Below are positions 1-11,834 of a stretch of DNA of 64,000 nt, one piece after another. Position 1 is the stretch's first letter. Every line of letters begins with the position of its first letter. Both the position numbers and the translations under genes were made by a program. Under the pieces are notes generated by a model. That model was not told where the DNA came from, made no database searches, and was given only the letters and a program-made list of their open reading frames with translations. The DNA comes from Cephalopachus bancanus (lineage: Eukaryota; Chordata; Mammalia; Primates; Tarsiidae). The stretch is from positions 2,108,001 through 2,172,000 of the forward strand of contig JAPVLO010000181.1 of assembly GCA_027257055.1 (NCBI GenBank), given 5' to 3'.

Positions 1-2130
1 CAAGTGACATCCAAGGTAACTATACCATTTATGGCATATCAAATAGGTCCTAAACTTTTGGTTCAAATAGAAATTTGAAAGCAAGGCAGATACTTTCCCC
101 TAGTTCCTCTCTGGGACTCTTTTGAAACTGAAATAAGGCTAAGCACAGACACAGGCCAAGGAATATCTGTTATCATAATTATTTCAACATAACAAGTAGA
201 ACAGAAGCCATGAGGATAAAGTTTTGGCTAAGCTACTTAGTTACCTCTAAGGGCTATAAGAAACAAAGAAGAAATACAATATACAGAATGAATCAGAACA
301 TAGGCAGGTAAGTAAAATTACCTTAAGAAGACAGGAGTACCAGGCAAGCAAGACTTAAAAGGCACCCTGAATGACTGTATTGATATATCTAAACAAAGAC
401 TGTCAAAGCCCAGAAGAAGAAAAGTCTCAGAGGGAAATGTTGGCAGTGCCCATTCAAGCACAGTCCAGGTGACAGAACAAACAAATGTGCCATCAGTCTT
501 TGAGAATTCTGATCCCTCTAGATAAACCATATTTAATGCAGAAAGCAATGTTGGGGATTAGAGCAAACAGCATTTAAGAATTCCAGTCTACAGACATGAC
601 AATTCTTACTGTGAGATGAATAAATCAGGTCATCTTAGCCTAATGCCACTGAACATCTGATTCCTCTAAAACCCTTTGACCTCATGCTCACAAAACATTC
701 TAATTTTTACTTGGCTTTTTAATTTCATTTGCCCATTGAAAGAAAATAAAATACAATGAACTAGAAATATACAGGTCCCTGTAATAATTATTTTCATTGT
801 AAATTAATAATGTTATTCAAGTTTTGAACATTAGTCTCTTAACTTGGAAAATACAAGTTCACTTCTGATACAGATCAAGCCTCAGTTGATAAAGAAAAAA
901 AATCAGACTTCTGAGCCTACAAGTCGAAAGCCAGATGCTGCACTATATAAATTAGCCAAGGCAATGAACGCTATCCTGTGCAGCCTCTTGAGCAAAATTC
1001 TATCAGCTTTATCTTTGTGTCATATATTCTATCCAATGTCACCATACGTTATTACCAAATGCTAGGCCTTCTTATTTCAATTTCGGTACTACAAATACAA
1101 CTTTGGAAATCAGTTTAATCTCTTCTAATTCCAGTGTTTTTATCTGTACAATAAAGATATTATTATTCCTTCTATCTCCCAGAATAGGCTTCTGGCTAAA
1201 CAAAATACTGTATATAACAATATTTTATTCTTACTTTACTAAGTATAAGTGTAATATATTTATACACTAAAAACACTATAAGGTATTTGACACCAATAAG
1301 AATGTAAAGTCCATTCATGATGGCCAATTTCAGTTAAACTGTTAAATAACTCATTAGTTTTGAAAAATGTTAATGATGTTATACAATCTAACTTTTCTAT
1401 TTCCTGATTTTTCTATAGTGGAAGAACCCCTCATAAAACAGTATCACTTAATTCAAGATTGTCTAACATCTAATATAACTTTTAAAAACCAATAATAAGT
1501 CTTCATTTAACTATTAAACAACACAAATTTATGGGGTTTTGTTTTTGTTTGTTCAGTCCCACTTATTTCAAAGTACATGATTTTAAATCACTTAATTTTA
1601 TGTTGTTAAAAACAATTGTCACGTGGTTGAAGATACAATCCTTCTATGTTTTTGAAATAAAACTGATATATTGGAGAATAATATACTCACTGCATGTAAC
1701 TACTGTACCATGCGAAGTTAGATGGATTAGGACAATGAGAATGGGCCTTTGCCCACTAATTTAGTTGTCTGGGTGACCATGAGAGTGTCAATTGTGACCC
1801 TATACCTTGGTTCCTTAGTTGCTCTGAAAGAACTACTACTTAGGGAGATAAAGTTTTCTTAATGGACAGTTAAAAGATATATGTAATGAAAAAGAGATTG
1901 ATAAAATATTCTAGCTAAAACTTAAATAAAGGTTATTCCCCCTACTAAAATGAATTACTTGAATTTTAATAACCCAAATTATACTGCCTACTGAATATAA
2001 TAAATAAAATTTCCAGGCTCTTCTGTCCTAGGTCTATACCATCTTTCTACCCTCACTTGCTAGAAAGACACACTTTCAAAGACAATTGTTTTCTAGACAA
2101 ATTACACTATTTTTTCCTCTCTACCCATTT
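1..2130. other. intron 7, unidentified AT-rich DNA
   Basis: This part of AKAP9 intron 7 is AT-rich with no exon-like or repeat signature that I can name. Short ORFs are scattered chance frames. Confidence 0.6.
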
Positions 2131-2224
2131 TCAACATGTTTCAGCCTGAGTCTTTATGCCCACTCCACAACCTAAAATATCCTCCCCAACTCTATCAGTT
2201 GAGATCCATAATTTGGTCGCTTAT

Positions 2225-2320
2225 TTATCGAGTAAGTATTGAGTGGCTCCTATGTTCCATACATTATGCCAACTGTTGGGAAAACAAAATACAATTTAAA
2301 AGGAATTGTTCCAACTTACA
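2225..2320 (-). repeat. possible L2/MIR3 fragment
   Basis: The stretch resembles the antisense form of an old LINE2 or MIR3 3' region (sequence like a decayed ATTGAGTGCCTACTATGTGCC). It is short and diverged, so the family call is weak. Confidence 0.35.
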
Positions 2321-2654
2321 GATGTATCTCAAATATCACCTCTCCCTAAAGCCTACACTGAATCTCCTCCCTCATGAAGCCAGACCTCAGAACCTTAAAA
2401 CATTTTTTGCATATACTTATCCTTGTTTTGTGATGTCTTGTGTACACACCATAGCTCTCCCAATAATCTATGAGTTACAGTGAAGAAAAGGATACCTTTT
2501 AAGCATTACTATATCTCTTCATATAGTAAGAGCCTGCTACAAAATAGGTATTCTGTAAAAATTTACCTATTATTTTTGCAATCACCTTAGTTGTAAAGCA
2601 AGTCTTTTTCATAATTTCAATGTCTTCATTTTGTACATTTCCTGTTATTCTGAG

Positions 2655-2883
2655 AGCAGTCTCCAGAGTCAGACAACCTAGTTTTGAAATCTGGCACACA
2701 TCAACCTATTACTGTGTACCTGGGCAATTTACTCCATCTTGCCTTGTCTTGGTGCCCTCAATTGTAAAACAGGGGTGACAATAGTACCTCTATTACATAG
2801 GGTTGTAGTGATGATTCAGTGAGTTAATATGTGTAAGATGCTTTGAATACTACCTGTTACAGAATAAGCACTTAATAAATGCC
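2655..2883 (+). repeat. MIR SINE
   Basis: A nearly complete mammalian-wide interspersed repeat: CCAGAGTCAGACAACCTAG, then a decayed core around CCTGGGCAATTTACTCCATC, and the 3' end GCACTTAATAAATGCC. It is tRNA-derived and ancient, and inert. Confidence 0.8.
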
Positions 2884-3204
2884 ACCAGAACTTTTTTTTA
2901 ATTATCCAACGCAATATTCTTGTCTTGGAGATTTCTCAACCTCTTGCAGAAAACCCTCTAAGTTATAAAAAGTACTATATTGCATGTAGAATTCGTCTTC
3001 ATTTTTTATAGACTCATTTTGGAATTCTTGCAAAAATTTATTTGTAATCTCCAAATCAATACTCATGATGACTCACAGTCATTTGTAGACATGCACAGAG
3101 TGACAAAAAAATTAACACATGTCTTCAGCTAAAATCAAACCAGGCAGCCGCATTCTGACTTGTTTCAGTTCTCATACAGAGAGAACCAGAGGATGGGGAT
3201 CAGA

Positions 3205-3340
3205 GGAAGCAGTGTAAAAAGCTGTGGCTCTGGGTCAGTTGACAAGATTTGAATTCCAAGTCTACCACCTGTTAATAAGGTGGCCACAGGCAAGTCATGT
3301 CTAAATCTCAATTTCTCTCTTAAAAAATAAGGAAAATAAG
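3205..3340 (+). repeat. MIR SINE, split by an Alu
   Basis: Core MIR sequence (GGCTCTGGGTCA, GACAAGATTTGAATTCCAAG, CAGGCAAGTCATG) ends in AAAATAAGGAAAATA, where an Alu inserted and duplicated its target. Confidence 0.65.
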
Positions 3341-3636
3341 CCGGGCTTGGTGGTTCAGCCTGTAATCCCGTGCCTTTGGGAGGCTGAGGTGAGTGGATTG
3401 ACTGAGCCTGCAGGTTCGAGACCCACCTGGGCAGCAAGACCTCATCTCTACAATAAATCAAAAAATCAGCCGGGTGTGGTAGCGCACACCCGTAGTTCTG
3501 GCTACTTGGAAGGCTGAGGCAGAAGGATTGCCGGAGCCCAGCAAGTTGAGACTGTGGTGGCCGGGAGCGGCCACTGCACCCCAGTCTGGGCGACAGAGTG
3601 AGACTCCAACTCAAAAATAAATAAATAAATAAATAA
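3340..3636 (+). mobile_element. Alu, lineage-specific subfamily, with TSD
   Basis: A full dimer with the subfamily marks (TCAGCCTGTAATCC, GTGGCCGGGAGCGGCCAC, GACTCCAACTC) and an (AAAT)n tail. The target duplication AAATAAGGAAAATA flanks it. Confidence 0.92.
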
Positions 3637-3920
3637 AAATAAGGAAAATAGAATATTCTAGGATGGTTTTTAGGATTTAAGGTTATAACTGATAATGTGT
3701 GTGTGTGCATAAAACAGAGGAAAAAATATATTTATTTCCCTTGCTCCAGGAGCACTTATTTGCTAAATAAGTGTTCCCAACAACTTTACAGAACATAACT
3801 CAAGTGAATAAAGAGAATTTACTACATTTATTTTTTTTTCCTAATTAAAATCATTTTGTTGTGAAAACTTTTCAGAATTTCACAACCATGGCTAAAATCC
3901 ATTGATGACCCAAAAAACGG

Positions 3921-4142
3921 ATATTATTTATTTATTTATTTATTTATTGAGACAGGTTCTCACTCAACTATGTGGAACTAATGGTGCGTACTATCACACC
4001 CGGTTGATTTTTAAAATTTTTTGTAGAGATGGGGCGGGGGGCATCTCACAGTCTGGTCTTGAACTCCTGGAGTCAAGTGATCCTTTCGCCTTACCCTCCC
4101 AGAGTGCTGGGACTAAAGGCATGAGCCACCATGCCTGGCTAG
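3921..4142 (-). mobile_element. Alu (older, AluJ-like), internally deleted
   Basis: Begins with a (TTTA)n tail at 3921-3950 and reads as a reverse Alu ending at CATGCCTGGC. Part of the right arm is missing, so it is shorter than a full dimer. Confidence 0.8.
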
Positions 4143-4404
4143 TTATAAATTTAGAGTTTCCTATTCATTCAGTTTAACATAGGCTGATCACTTTTAAGGA
4201 ACTCAGTAATAGTATTATCTTAAAAACCGTGTTACTGAGATTCCCATTTGCTTTTGAAATAATTTTACTTACTTAAAGAGCTTGTCTTAAGTATGAAGTG
4301 TTGCTATTCACATACAAACCAAAAAGAAAAACACCTGCATAAAAAACTTTGAAATTAATTGCAAAACTGCTACGAATTGGTTAACTTCCTTCAAGTAAAC
4401 ATAC

Positions 4405-4602
4405 CATTTCATATACTTTAATTTTCTCTTGCAAGAAACTAATTTGCATTTTGAAGTCTTCTTTCTTTTTTTGATAATCTTCTAATAGATGGTCTTGTTC
4501 TTCCAGCTGTTGTTGATGAGTGAGGATCTGTTGTTTGGCTTGTAGTAAATCTGCAGCTGTGCTACTGTGAGTGCTGTTTCTCAGAGTTTCACTAGCCTGT
4601 AA
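4405..4602 (-). CDS. AKAP9: AKAP9 coding exon 7 (residues 241-306)
   Basis: This 66-residue exon runs LQASETLRNSTHSS to IKVYEM and matches recalled human AKAP9 with one clear change (EDFK for EDFT). It begins with a Ser/Thr-rich linker and then a Gln-rich coiled coil. The last third, KKKEDFKMQISFLQEKI (residues 285-301, 4470-4420), resembles the CM1 motif by which centrosomal scaffolds engage the gamma-tubulin ring complex. The acceptor is TGTTTCCAAG, with a second AG six bases further (TTACAG), so a two-codon-shorter variant is possible. The donor is GTATGTTTAC. Exon 8, which is large in human, was not found to the left and must lie outside. Confidence 0.95.
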
Positions 4603-5276
4603 CTTGGAAACACAAAGAAACCCCAAAACATTAAATTCTGAGTGACTGTCTGAGGGAATAGACACCTTCAGGGGTATTACTTAGTCCATAATAGCTGTCC
4701 AGGAGCTCTGCTGGCTTTGCAGCCTTGAGACCCCAGCAAACATGCTGCCATGACTGACTGAGTAGATATGAGCACACTACCCAAGCCAAGTCAATAAATT
4801 GTCTTTCCCATGACACAGCAGAGAAAGTTGGTCTCTTAAGAGAAATACGACTGAGGCAGACATGCAGAGAAGTGGGCCTGAAAAACAGAACTTCCAGGAT
4901 TCTCCGACAGCTTTCCAGTTTCTGATTCCAACCCCTTTCAGAAGCCTGGTTGTAGTTCTGCCCTGACGTTCTTTAAACAGGCTGAATCCTTTCACTAAAT
5001 TGCTCCCTTTTGTTTTAGCTATTTCAAACTGTTTTCTGTTATTTGCCATTAGAAACTCTGATTATTGCAATTAGATTCCTGTGAGTCTAATTAAAGATAA
5101 ATGGAAAATATTCAGTCTAGCTACCATTTTAGAACATAAGTAAAATAAAACCATACTAGAGTTGGCAAAGGTAGGATGTGGCTACGCATTAATTTCTTCA
5201 GAAGGAGTCAATCAGTCTTATAAGGTTTTGTAGGATTTAAAAACAAAGAGAAGTACAAAGTAAATAGTAACAGAAA

Positions 5277-5562
5277 GCCGGGCTCGGTGGCTCAGCCTGT
5301 AATCCCGCGCCTTTAGGAGGCTGAGGTGAGCGAATTGCCTGAGCCCGCGGGTTCAAGACCCGCCTGGGCAGCATAGACCTCATCTCTACAATAAATCAAA
5401 AAATCAGCCGGGTGTGGTAGCGCATGCCTGTAATTCCGGCTACTTGGAAGGCTGAGGCAGGAGGATCGCCGGAGCCCAGCAGGTCGAGGCTGCGGTGGCC
5501 GGGAGCGGCCACTGCACTCCAGTCTGGGCGACAGAGTGAGACTCCAACTCAAAAAAAAAAAA
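5277..5562 (+). mobile_element. Alu, lineage-specific subfamily, with TSD
   Basis: A well-preserved dimer in intron 6 with a perfect 15-bp duplication AAATAGTAACAGAAA on both sides, suggesting fairly recent insertion. It is antisense to AKAP9. The right-arm hairpin GTGGCCG-GGAG-CGGCCAC is intact. Confidence 0.95.
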
Positions 5563-5750
5563 AAATAGTAACAGAAAACCACTCAAGAAGTATGAATTAC
5601 ATTATTGGTTAACATAACAGATTCACTAGTTTCCACCATGATATGATAAGCAAATGGCTTTTGTAAAAAATTTAGATTGGTTCTCAAAAGTGAAAATATT
5701 TTTTTTAAATGCATCATTAAACTAATTTTTTTTCTATTAGTAATACTTAC

Positions 5751-5906
5751 GTGCTGAAATTGAATCTGTAATTTTTGACTTTGCTCTGTTAACTCTAAAA
5801 ATTCTCTCATTGTCTCATCCTTTTCTCGTCTTGCTTGTTGTAAATTAGCAGTCAGCTGGGTTATAATGCCATCTCTTTGTTTAATGGCAGCTTCAAATTC
5901 TTGTAA
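5751..5906 (-). CDS. AKAP9: AKAP9 coding exon 6 (residues 189-240)
   Basis: This 52-residue exon starts LQEFEAAIKQRDGI and ends LQIQFQH. It is almost identical to the recalled human sequence except for a terminal His in place of Gln, caused by CAC rather than CAG just before the donor GTAAGTATT. The acceptor is TTTCCTTTAG. The whole exon is predicted coiled coil by eye: hydrophobic residues recur every three or four positions and there is no proline. It is part of the N-terminal coiled coil that in the family mediates dimerisation and partner binding at Golgi and centrosome. Confidence 0.96.
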
Positions 5907-6591
5907 CTAAAGGAAACCAGTGAAAATGAGAAGTACTAGACTTACTTTTTTAAACAAAATGGGTTATTATTATACATAATTGTTTTTCAAAAGATGAATT
6001 CTAAACATATTGGCAGAATTCTTACAGTTTATAAGCAGTCTTTTCCATATTTGAAAGTTATTAGCTTGCAGGAATTGATTTTACTTTCAAATCAACTTTA
6101 AAAAATTGTATCTGAACTAAGTAAAAGATATATTTGGTCTGGTTTATCCATATATGTACTTCTAGAAGGACAAGTGGCTTTCTATTTAGAGATGCTCCCG
6201 ATCTGTTCCTACGTAACACCACCATATACACGATCAGTCTCAATTCATTTCTGGAGAGGATGAATCTGAAATGTATTCTGTCATCCTTATCAATGTCCTA
6301 TTTTAACTTGTTTTCATAACTGTGTGCTACAGACAACAGATGTCATTCTAACCACAAGAGGTTACCTCCAAGGACTTGCCGACATTCTTAATGGGCTTAA
6401 CTTGTAATATTTTGATGTGGTTTGCACTATAACTTTCTCTCATGCTGATTACAAAAATATCTGTTCTATTAAGTTAAATAAGAGTCTCCATTATATTAGC
6501 CCTATTAATAAAATTCTAGTTTTAAGTGGGGTTGCTTATGCTATATACAAAGACAAAAATTAAAAAGAAAAAACTAAGTTACCACTTATTA

Positions 6592-6722
6592 TTATTATTA
6601 TTTCTTAGAGACAGGATCTCACTATGTTGCCCAAGCTGAACTCAAACTCCTGGCCACAAGCAAGCCCGCTACCTCAGTCTACAAGTAGCCGAGGATGAAG
6701 GCACATGCCACTGTGCCCAGCT
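6592..6722 (-). mobile_element. fossil Alu monomer (FLAM-like)
   Basis: A single 7SL-derived arm in reverse, with a TTA-rich tail on the left and GTGCCCAGCTA at its right end. There is no second arm. It lies in intron 5, close to exon 5, and is sense to the gene. Confidence 0.7.
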
Positions 6723-6777
6723 AAGTAAAAGACAGATTTGGCCTGGCTTATCCAAAAACCACAGAAAGTGAACATAC

Positions 6778-6948
6778 CTGCTGTAGTCCTTCGGTCCCAT
6801 AAGCGGCCCTCATTTCTTCCAATTCTCTGTTTAGTTCTTCAATCTCATGCTGTTTCCCAGCCAGTTCATTTTCCATCATTTCTAGGTGGGTCTGACTGTA
6901 CTGTGCTCCTTGTTCAGAATACAAATCATCAACCCCAAATTCTTCTTC
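6778..6948 (-). CDS. AKAP9: AKAP9 coding exon 5 (residues 132-188)
   Basis: This 57-residue exon begins EEEFGVDDLYSEQG and ends YGTEGLQQ, a strong match to recalled human AKAP9. The second half (about residues 155-180, HEIEELNRELEEMR) shows heptad spacing with Leu, Ile and Met at a/d positions and marks the start of the long coiled coil. The acceptor is GATTGATTTAG and the donor GTATGTTC. Small replacements from human (for example DDLY for DDSY and AAY for VTY, as recalled) are conservative. An inverted fossil 7SL monomer sits in the next intron about 55 nt downstream of the donor (6592-6722). Confidence 0.95.
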
Positions 6949-7304
6949 CTAAATCAATCCAAGATTTTTAACAATTCAGTGCTAGCAACATTCCTTAAGA
7001 AAAGGGATTCAAATATTGAATTCCAAAGAAATGTCCATTTTAAAACATCACTCATCACCTGGAAGTTTACTGGTAGAACACCTAAATTTTATTGTTAATG
7101 ATATATACCTGAAAAGCATAAACAGGGTATCAACTTCTATTATGATTAAATTTTATAAAAGTAGATAACTTAGTTTTATTAAACATTAAAATTAATTTTA
7201 AATCACACATGGAAAGAAGTACATGCAGGAAAAGTTCTGTTAGTAAGCCAGATGATTTTAAGCAGTATAAAACATTAGTATATTGAGCAGTTTTAATACT
7301 GTAC

Positions 7305-7358
7305 CCTTAATAAATTTGAAGTCTTTCCTGTTCTGACCACAAAACTGCAACCATTTAC
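7305..7358 (-). CDS. AKAP9: AKAP9 coding exon 4 (residues 114-131)
   Basis: This 54-nt exon encodes VNGCSFVVRTGKTSNLLR, closely matching the recalled human VNGCSFVMRTGKPTNLLR. It is too short for ordinary ORF listing and was found by looking for the human segment missing between exons 3 and 5. The acceptor is TTTTTATACAG at 7369-7359 and the donor is GTACAG at 7304. The donor lacks the usual A at +4, so it looks weaker than its neighbours. Only 356 nt of intron separate it from exon 5. Both boundaries are phase 0, so it is a symmetric cassette. Confidence 0.93.
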
Positions 7359-7699
7359 CTGTATAAAAACAATTTCTTGACATATTATCATCTTAGACAA
7401 AATTTTATTTTGCTACCAATATTTCTGCTAACTGTATTCATACGTATATCTTTTATTTCTAAGGAAAATGTCTCTGGTAAAAACAGATACAGTAATTAAA
7501 TGAAATTAATTATATTTTTTAAAAGTGACCATTTCAAATACCAATCATTCTTCAAACAATTGACTACTTACAAAGCAAAAAAAAAAAAGAAATCACTGAA
7601 CTACTACGTACATACATTTTCATTTAAATGAATTAACTCCAAGTGCAGTTTTTGAGTCTTCAGAAGAATAAGTATAAGCCTTAAGTTACTAGATCCTCT

Positions 7700-8390
7700 T
7701 CTACAAAACGCTTCTTTAAAATAATTTAAATAATAGTCTTTTGGTTAACTCTTATTTGTTTTCAAGTAAAACCATTTATTTTTAGAAATTTCTTGAAAGC
7801 TGGTGAGCAAGCCAAAGAGACAGGAAGAAATGAACAGATGAGGGACATTTCCTTAAGAACTCTCCTCTGGGGATAGTACTATGGCAGCTATGCCAACCCT
7901 GACTAATGTGGATGTTTACTGTAACATTTAACTGTCTTTCTCTAGACAGATGTTTTATAATAGGAGGAGAGAGGTTGACAGAATATGTCTCCAGGATTGA
8001 CATAGTGGGAGATTAATTTCATCTCAATTAATCCATTTACTAATCCCCTCTTTCCCTCTTACCAGTGCAAAAACCAACTTCATACCTGCCTACATCTCAA
8101 TTACTCACAATTCTGTTAAAAGAATCCAAGACATTGAAGTCATTATTGTTGAAATGCATAAAATACAAAAGCCCAGAATTAAAATTAGCTCCATATGTAC
8201 CACAATACTTTAAAAACTGAAAATCCTAATTGAGAGTTATTTAATCACAGCTTGAGTCCTTTGTTTTATCATAGGATAATTTTGAAAGGCAACATTAAAA
8301 TTAAAAAATAACATCTATGGTAAAATAATATTGCAACTGGTGAAAGCTATCAGAAGGCAAGAGTACTAACTGTATTAAAATCGTTAGTGT
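7700..8390. other. intron 3, unidentified DNA
   Basis: AT-rich intronic sequence with no recognised repeat or exon. A 73-codon minus-strand frame at 7782-8003 has no similarity I recognise. Confidence 0.5.
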
Positions 8391-8396
8391 CAATAA

Positions 8397-8571
8397 GCCA
8401 GGCACATTGGCACAAGCCAGTAGTCCCAGCTACTTGGGAAGCTGAAGCAGGAGGATCGCTTGAGCTCAGGAGTGGAGGCTGTAGGTGCACTATAATTGCA
8501 CTTGTGAATAGCCACTGCACCCCAGCCAGGACAACATACCAAGACCTTTTCTCTTAAAAAATAAAAAAACT
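8397..8571 (+). mobile_element. fossil 7SL monomer (FAM/FRAM-like)
   Basis: It keeps the 7SL feature GTGAATAGCCACTGCACC, which ordinary dimeric Alus have lost, joined after a GTAGGTGCACTAT segment. This is the arrangement of early fossil Alu monomers formed by internal deletion of 7SL RNA sequence. Confidence 0.75.
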
Positions 8572-8737
8572 TAATTAAAAAAAGATTATTAATATCAAGT
8601 CATTTGCAATAACTTTCACACTAAATACTTCTAAATTACAATTAGCTTTCCTTGATCCTGAAATGAAGCATTCCAGAATATCTACTAAACCATTTTACTT
8701 TAGCCTAACAGTGTATTGAAATGGATGTTTATTAATA

Positions 8738-9082
8738 CAGTGTTCTTGCCTTATCCACAGGGGACAGGTTCCAAGACCCACAGTGGACGCCTGACCATGG
8801 ACAGTCCTGAAGCCCATATAAACTATGTTCTATGTGATAACTGAGACAGCTACTAAGTGACTATCAGTCAGGTAGTGTACACAGCATGGATATGCGGTAC
8901 AAAGGAATGATTCCTGCCCCAGGCAGGATGGATGGCATAGAGAAAGATTTCATCATGTTACTCAGAAAGGGGTACAATTTAAAACTTATGAATTGTTATA
9001 TTTCTGGAATCACCCATTTAATATTTTCAGACCATGCCTGACCATGATCTGAAAATGAAACCATAAATAAGGGAGACTACAG
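8738..9082 (-). mobile_element. Tigger-type MITE (TcMar), copy 1
   Basis: Terminal CAGTGTTCTTGCCTTATCC follows a TA, and the right end reads ATAAGGGAGACTACAG. Read in reverse it parallels the element at 14788-15206 (CATAAGTTTTAAATTGTAC, AGTCACTTAGTAGCTGTCTC), so both are the same non-autonomous family. It lies in intron 3. Confidence 0.8.
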
Positions 9083-9089
9083 TTTCTTT

Positions 9090-9790
9090 AAATATTATAT
9101 AAAGCAACTGATATCCCTTTAAGTGGTAATAGAATCCTATTATATAATCAGTTACTTTTATATAATTAACAGTTCTCGGTTTATAATAATTGTATCTAAT
9201 ATCTTAGGTAGCCAATACTCTGCCTACTTTTTCTCTAACTCGGTTAAGCAAATTTTATACTTGAACAATTCATATGTATTGAATTCTTAAAATACATGAC
9301 TTTTTCAAAATGTAATTATGTTACAATAAGTGCAAAATCTTCTCAATAAATTTGTAAGGTATAATATATAAATAGGTCATAAAAGGTTATTCATCAGAAC
9401 TAAAATAAAACAAACTATACTCCAAAGTTAGAATAGGAACACTCAACAGAATATCAAGATCATTAATAGTTAGCAATAAATAATTCTATTTTTTAGATGT
9501 AGATAATTATTTAATCGATACCTAAAGGGTAGAGTATTTATCTCTTTTTCTAACACATTAGTCTTCTAACACTATACTTGGTAAACTTTAATATGAAAGT
9601 AAATCAATATCTTGAAACTCAAAGATTAGATTAATAGATTAATAAACTGCAGTTGAAAAAAGCTCAACTTCACTCAATGTTCTTCTGTACTGTGGCATTT
9701 GTCAAGGTTATTTAGCCTTCAAATGAAGATTTTTAAAAATACATTTTAATATTTTTATTTTTGAACCAAGTGAATGTTTTTCCTAATTTT
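9090..9790. other. intron 3, unidentified AT-rich DNA
   Basis: No gene, RNA or repeat recognised; long A/T runs only. Confidence 0.5.
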
Positions 9791-9794
9791 TTGT

Positions 9795-10160
9795 TTTGTT
9801 TTTTAATTTTTATTTTAAAGATGGGCACAATTCACGGTTAGGTAAACAAATGGTCATTGTACAGGTAAAGTTTGAGTCTCACTTTGGTCTCCACTTCACC
9901 TGGTTTGAGATCAGGTACCCTTATTGATGAAGTTTGCTCCCCGCCTCCCTCCGCCGGCAGTTTTCCACTACTGCCAATCCCTTTCTTACAGTATTACGAT
10001 AATTGTTCAGGGTCCACTTATGAGTGAGAACATGTGGTACTCAGTTCTTTGTTTCTGTGATAGATCACTGAGTATTACAGACTCTAAATTCATCTGAGTT
10101 GCCGTGAAGTTCATAATTTTGTCCTTTATGGCTGTGTAATAAATATATTTCTTCTGAATT
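9795..10160 (-). mobile_element. L1 3'-end fragment
   Basis: Reverse complement of the same L1 3' region found at 32.1-32.35 kb: TTATGGCTGTGTAATA, CACTTATGAGTGAGAACATG, then the C-rich complement of the G-rich 3' UTR and the TTTATTTTAAA end. It is 5'-truncated. Confidence 0.85.
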
Positions 10161-10169
10161 CACAAAACA

Positions 10170-10845
10170 TTTATTCAATCTGCATAGATAACTTAAAGAT
10201 CTAGAAAAGTACAAGTAAGGTACATTTTAAATTTTTAAATGTTCTGTAAAGTATCATATCATAATAACATTGCTATCCAGAAAGAATCAGAGGAAAGATA
10301 ATTTTGATTGTAGAACTAAAAAATAGCCTTCATATAAAAATTCATCCTTTTAGGGAACATTAGTTTCAAAACATAAAATAATCTTTAATTTATATATGAT
10401 TAATACCTTATTCTTATCATTTTTAGTTTGGAAATACATACATTTAAAAACCTTAATAATTTATGTTATCATTAAAATAATCTAAAGGTTCATAAGAATT
10501 CATAGAAATTACAAGTTCAATGTGCCTGGCTGACTCATGGAGTTAGTCAAGTAAATAGTGAGTTTAAAATTATTCATTCAAAGTCAAAGAGGAAAAGCTA
10601 AAAAGTTTATATTACTTTATGACTATAGGCTATGCCTCCAACTTAAGTCATTTCACAAACATCATAAATCATAGAAGCAACTTGGTTGAGAAGTATTGAA
10701 CAATCAAATCAAATCTATAATGAGAGTACATACCCTACTAACATTTCATCTTTCTATACACAGCAAAACACATTTATTTACCTATCTTGGCTGTAGTATT
10801 CCCAACTTCCACCAAATAGCCTGGCTCAAAGGGTGTCAAAAATAA
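10170..10845. other. intron 3, unidentified DNA
   Basis: AT-rich, with nothing recognised. Confidence 0.5.
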
Positions 10846-10851
10846 TTCACT

Positions 10852-11589
<738 letters not shown>

Positions 11590-11590
<1 letters not shown>

Positions 11591-11830
11591 TGCATATCTA
11601 TTATATGCCAAACATATACTAAATCTTCTCAAGATTATTTTGAGACAACTATTTTGTGAGGTTCACAACCATTCTGTGAAGTAGGTATTATTAACACCAT
11701 TTTATAGGAAAGGAAATTGTATTTCAGAGCTTAAGTGGTGAGATCATGTCCATACAAGCTCAAAGGTGATTAAGTTGAAACTGAACACAGGACTTCCTGG
11801 CTCCAAGGTCCCCTGCTCTTTTCTTACATC
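11590..11830 (-). repeat. MIR SINE
   Basis: Reverse MIR: decayed GTAGGTATTATTA, TTATAGGAAAGGAAATTG, CAGAGCTTAAGTGGTGAGATC, and CTGGCTCCAAGGTCCCCTGC at the end. Confidence 0.65.
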
Positions 11831-11834
11831 ACAT

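Noticed and set aside
1..4380. AKAP9 exon 8 in the left part
   Set aside because: No frame matches the recalled residues after IKVYEM; the exon must be outside the window.
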